DNA from: Portulaca oleracea
Lineage: Eukaryota > Streptophyta > Magnoliopsida > Caryophyllales > Portulacaceae
Direction: 5' to 3'
NCBI GenBank assembly: GCA_029582165.1
Contig: CM055876.1
Span: forward strand, 26,133,817-26,197,816
Length of the DNA stretch: 64,000 bases
Below, piece after piece: positions 60,878 to 64,000 of the stretch. Made by a program: the position numbers and the translations under genes. The notes under the pieces are model-generated. The model was not told the DNA's origin and did not search any database. It saw only the letters and a program-made list of their open reading frames with translations. The first letter of the stretch is position 1, and the number at the start of each line of letters is the position of its first letter.

Positions 60878-61126
60878 GAGAGAGAAAATAAGTGGCTGAC
60901 ATGACATTTTTTTGGGTCAATGGCTGAGGTAGCAAGGTCAAACAATAGGGAACACATGCCTGGCCTGCCAAGTTATTTTACCGGCGAGTCAAAAAAACCC
61001 TAACTCGGTGGCGTGTTACTGGGGGCAACAGGGGGTCAAAGTTCGTATTATTAAGAATCAAATCAAAAGTTCGTATTATTAAGTCTTATATGGCCCAAAG
61101 TTCGTATTATTAGAATCCAATAACCC
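59634..61126. mobile_element. Pack-MULE-like element, 1493 bp, same family as 46784-48547
   Basis: Perfect 9-bp duplication TTCAAATAA at 59625-59633 and 61127-61135. Arms of about 270 bp start GGGTTATTGGATTCTAATAA, carry three AATAATACGAACTTT copies, CCCCCTGTTGCCCCCAATAA-type text, CTTGGCAGGCCAG and an inner (CT)n/(GA)n tract (59880-59902; 60847-60873). The centre is GC-richer with leader-like and coding-like sequence. Confidence 0.85.
60075..60572 (+). CDS. Unidentified ORF in the Pack-MULE, probably a captured host-gene piece
   Basis: 165 codons on the plus strand starting MAISLKSRRLLLLGFVFFAW, a plausible signal or membrane anchor, then a Ser-rich stretch and an Arg/Ser-rich region to VGDGGVEFINCGFQGLPEVD. 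A 145-codon ORF runs on the opposite strand of the same DNA (60050-60487), acidic in the middle, so the coding strand is not certain. I recognise neither. Position between MULE arms and local GC content suggest captured host exon sequence; coding status unproven. Confidence 0.3.
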   Translation: MAISLKSRRLLLLGFVFFAWNSRSMNSFMVVLESSNSSSSSTTFRKSETLEISKPSQLLSTSSSTTSGTGHVPFPRNPKFFDSTLTSSLNPPLPSSSSRSKRLESELRPLTSHDRRRGSNPSTQSGSSIVGDGGVEFINCGFQGLPEVDFVKFDYFDLWVPTLSF

Positions 61127-61135
61127 TTCAAATAA

Positions 61136-63129
61136 TCATTGGAAGAAAATACCAAAACAATGTGCATTAAGTTTCGAACCTAGGACATGGAACTTGGAAA
61201 GAGCGCCGCCTACCAACGCACCATTGTTGCTGCAACGCACTCTTCCGCAAAACACAGTACTTATTAGAAACAGAATAGCGGGAATAACCACAAGAGTTGT
61301 ACTCCCGTGGGAGTACAATCTAAGACCTGTTGAAGCACATAGGTTTAACGAATGACATGACATTAGATAAGAAAATTTGGAAGGCTAATATTCTCGAGGT
61401 CCGTTTTTAACTAGAAAAACCCAATTCTTTTAGCAAAACTAAACATATTATTATCATTCAAAAGTAATGAACTCCAATAACATTTACTACCTCCGTCCCT
61501 GATTAATTGTCTTTGGAACTACTTTTATGAGACCAAGAAATATAGGGAGTTGGGCAAAAATTTTGTACATTGTCCAAAATGCATGTGTCCTTGAAAATAT
61601 CCTTGGAAATGTGCAAAAAGTATATTTATAAGGGATAGAATGAGAATTATAATTATTGGAAATGTAAATGTTAGGTAATTAGACAAATAAAAAGGGACAG
61701 AGAAATTAGTTAATTGGACAATTAAAAAGGGACAGAGGTAGTATTATCATAACTTTAATTTCATCAATATAGAATATAGATTAACTCAAATATATTCTAA
61801 ATAAAAAAATGCAATTATAAAAGTTTTAATTGTTTATTTTGAGGAAAACAACTTGTTCTAGCAAGAGTCTTAGAGAAAAAAAAAACATATATTATAAAGG
61901 GTTTTTGGTTCTAAATAATTCATACTAAGAGCTTTATCACTAGGAATAATCCGAAGTGACTTTTTTGGTTAATGTTAATTCATATTTTTATCTTATTTTC
62001 TCATAACATGATATTAACATTTTCCAGCAACGAAATAGCAATGTGACCAATGAAAAAAGCGACTTTTTGGCCAAGGAGGGTCTATACATTTCGGCCAACA
62101 GCATGTAGTTCGGTGCTCACATCATTTTTCCGTTTCCGAAAAATGCATTATTATGCTATGAGAAAATAAGATAAAAGTATACATTGTCATTGATCGAAAA
62201 GTCACTTTATATTATTCCTAATTACATAATATATACAAAGCCCTCATTACAGATTATTTACAGCCAAAAACCCTATTATAAATTATAATTGCCCATACTA
62301 CTTTCTTAGATTAAGGTGCACTCGGCCTTTTAGGCCATGACAATGACTATGGTTGGGCCTAGCACATAGATGGAGCTGCTTCGTAAAATTTGGGCCTTAC
62401 AGCAATCACCATGCCCAACTCATCACTGTAGGTGTTAAGATGGTACACTATTTGTTTTTGTGTAACTATTAATTTGATGTTCAGTTCACTATTTCCTATT
62501 CTAATTTAATTAGCACTTGGCTCACATAAATAAACAAAGTCATGCTTTGGAGTTACACTAGAATCAAATTAGATAATCTTGCATTAAGTATTACCTGGAC
62601 ATTGTTGAACTCATAAAGGTCCACTAATATGACATTTAACAAAATAATACTTGAAAATCCCTTTGAAAGACCCTTTCCTTTTGAAGTGGGTAGATTCCAC
62701 AAAAGGAACATCAATCTAGATTAACGTTGGATTAGTTTAATTAAGGTACTACTTTTGAATAGTTTTAGTGAAAATTAGTGACGAAAATAAATGTTGCTCT
62801 CAATAAATAATTCACATTGATAGACAACTGTAATTCCTATCTTATTATAAGTTAAAGAGTATCACGAACCTACAAATAAATGAGTTGTGGAGTAGGTTAA
62901 CCAGTGCTTGCATTAGTGTTCAAGCGAAAATATTGAACCGCATACACGCGTGGTGTGGGCTGTAGAGCGCTTGAGGGACATCATCTTAGGGGATTGATTA
63001 TGTAAGAAATTGATCCTTGAGGCTTCAATTAGTTGTATCATGGAGACACAATTTTATATATGGGGCAAATCTTATCTTAAAAATAGTGATTTGATCATGC
63101 GTCAACGCCACATTCAATCCCAAAGTAAT
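61136..63129. other. Intergenic except for one MITE
   Basis: No supported gene. Contains the MITE at 61487-61741; the remainder is AT-rich and unassigned. Confidence 0.4.
61487..61741. mobile_element. Stowaway MITE, 255 bp
   Basis: Inverted ends CTACCTCCGTCCCTGATTAA and, in reverse, CTACCTCTGTCCCTTTTTAA, flanked by TA on each side. Confidence 0.75.
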
Positions 63130-63415
63130 GAGGATCTCATATCTTTAGAGAGAGAGAAAAGAAATGAGGACAATGAAAATGAAGAAAAAGAGAGGGGGGA
63201 CTTATGTGGAAAAGTCAAAGCCGACTGGGCTCATTATAATATCCCAGATATGTCATCGCCGTCGTGTCATTCAGCCACTGAGTTAATTAAGTTGCGCTTA
63301 GCATGCTACTAGAATCGAAGGAGCCCAAAGTTTAGATTATTCATAAATAAATCTAAAGTTCATATTACTAAGTATATTATAATCCAAAATTCAAATTATT
63401 TAAATCCAATTTCCC
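63130..63415. mobile_element. Right-end fragment of the 46784/59634 MULE family
   Basis: Follows the right arm of the 46784-48547 element: a GA-rich tract, TATGTGGA, GACTGGG, CATATCCC-like and CATGTCATC-like text, ACTGAGTTAA, two diverged AAGTT-ATATTA spacers and a terminal CCAATTTCCC. No left arm found. Confidence 0.5.
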
Positions 63416-63827
63416 TTAAAATTTTTGGACAAATAATATAGAGGGGAGGTAACTAGAAAGGAAGAAAGCAGCAAGGGCAGTGACAATCGCACGTTAGGCT
63501 ACCAAACGAAGAGGAATTGGAATTTGGAAAATGCATTTTATGTATAGCAATCAAAGCACAACAACTAAATGCATAATACATTTTTATTTCTCAGTTTTGC
63601 AAAAAGAAAAGTACAACAATAGTAATTCATTTTATTACACACTAAAAACTTGAATCATAAGTTATTTGGTACAACTTACGACGACAAAAGTAGGACTCAT
63701 CAACCATGCATTCACACGCTGCATGGCCTTCATTATATTCATCATCCTAATTAAGTACTAGCTAACTCTTGCCTAAATTAATGACATAATCATATCCATT
63801 CACGTACTGTTTAGATCAACTTAGTTC
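63416..63827. other. Presumed 3' UTR and downstream region of the glycine-rich protein gene
   Basis: No ORF. Lies directly after the stop of the minus-strand gene at 63828. Confidence 0.4.
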
Positions 63828-64000
63828 TTAGTTTTTATGCTCGATGGCACCACCACCGTACCCACCACCACCACCAGCTCCTCCTCCATAGCCGCCACCA
63901 GCTCCACCGGCTCGACCTCCGTAACCTCCACCAGCACCTCCTCCGTAGCCACCACCTAATCCACCTCCTGAACCTCCACCAACGCCGCCACCAGCTCCTC
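63828..64000 (-). CDS. Glycine-rich protein (cell-wall type), C-terminal part
   Basis: Minus-strand frame ends GGGGGYGGGAIEHKN and a TAA at 63828-63830. The visible 56 codons are mostly Gly in GGGYGGGAGG-type repeats with Ala, Tyr, Ser and one Arg. The N-terminus lies beyond the window, so a signal peptide cannot be checked. Gly-rich proteins with Tyr-spaced repeats are structural wall proteins; RNA-binding GRPs would show an RRM upstream, which cannot be excluded. The C-terminal IEHKN tail is an identifiable tag for orthologue search. Confidence 0.75.
   Translation of the reverse strand, partial: GAGGGVGGGSGGGLGGGYGGGAGGGYGGRAGGAGGGYGGGAGGGGGYGGGAIEHKN

Overview
This is plant nuclear DNA, from a flowering plant and almost certainly a eudicot. 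The evidence is a type I MADS-box gene, a stachyose/raffinose synthase gene, plant-type MULE, Helitron, copia and Cassandra elements, and a cell-wall glycine-rich protein gene. A decayed ribosome-inactivating-protein-like fragment would fit Caryophyllales, but I cannot fix the family or species. The window is gene-poor: three host genes look sound and most of the rest is transposable-element sequence.

Layout. 1-388 is a probable LTR fragment. 1781-14049 is a 12.27-kb Mutator-like element (MULE) with long terminal inverted repeats and a perfect 9-bp target duplication (CTAGTATCT). It carries a broken FAR1/MuDR-type transposase gene and several transduplicated host-gene pieces: a DUF241 domain, SAP30BP/HCNGP-like exons, a GRF zinc-finger protein and an unknown Ser/Thr/Pro-rich protein. 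It lies about 400 bp downstream of an intronless AGL62-like MADS gene (14465-15409, minus). 16203-17298 holds a PIF/Harbinger MITE and a Stowaway MITE. 17583-21663 (minus) is a four-exon stachyose synthase-type gene with a Stowaway-like MITE in intron 2. 22987-23430 is a CACTA-like end.

24480-28435 holds two related non-autonomous MULEs on either side of a Cassandra solo LTR that carries a 5S rRNA-like core. The second MULE has captured the zinc-sensor N-terminus of an F-group bZIP factor (bZIP19/23 type). 28582-39514 is mostly Helitron sequence inserted in or next to (TA)n tracts. 40639-45660 is a complete-length but coding-dead Ty1/copia element with a 5-bp target duplication (AGAGT). 46784-48547 and 59634-61126 are two Pack-MULE-like elements of one family, each with a perfect 9-bp target duplication. 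The first has captured the transit peptide and domain start of plastid isopropylmalate isomerase small subunit. 49674-51911 is a Helitron with about eleven tandem copies of its own 5'-end unit. 52209-54131 holds an RNase H/LINE-like pseudogene and a RIP-like pseudogene interrupted by an insertion. 57.5-59.4 kb is a short-motif and tandem-repeat region containing a small Helitron whose empty site survives in the adjacent repeat copy. The window ends inside a glycine-rich protein gene (63828-64000, minus).

The main theme is repeated capture of host-gene pieces by MULEs: at least three elements carry recognisable pieces of five different host gene families. Most nonsense codons in these elements can be explained by C:G to T:A changes, as expected of methylated repeats. 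The host genes do not form an operon or pathway; they are independent plant genes separated by repeats.
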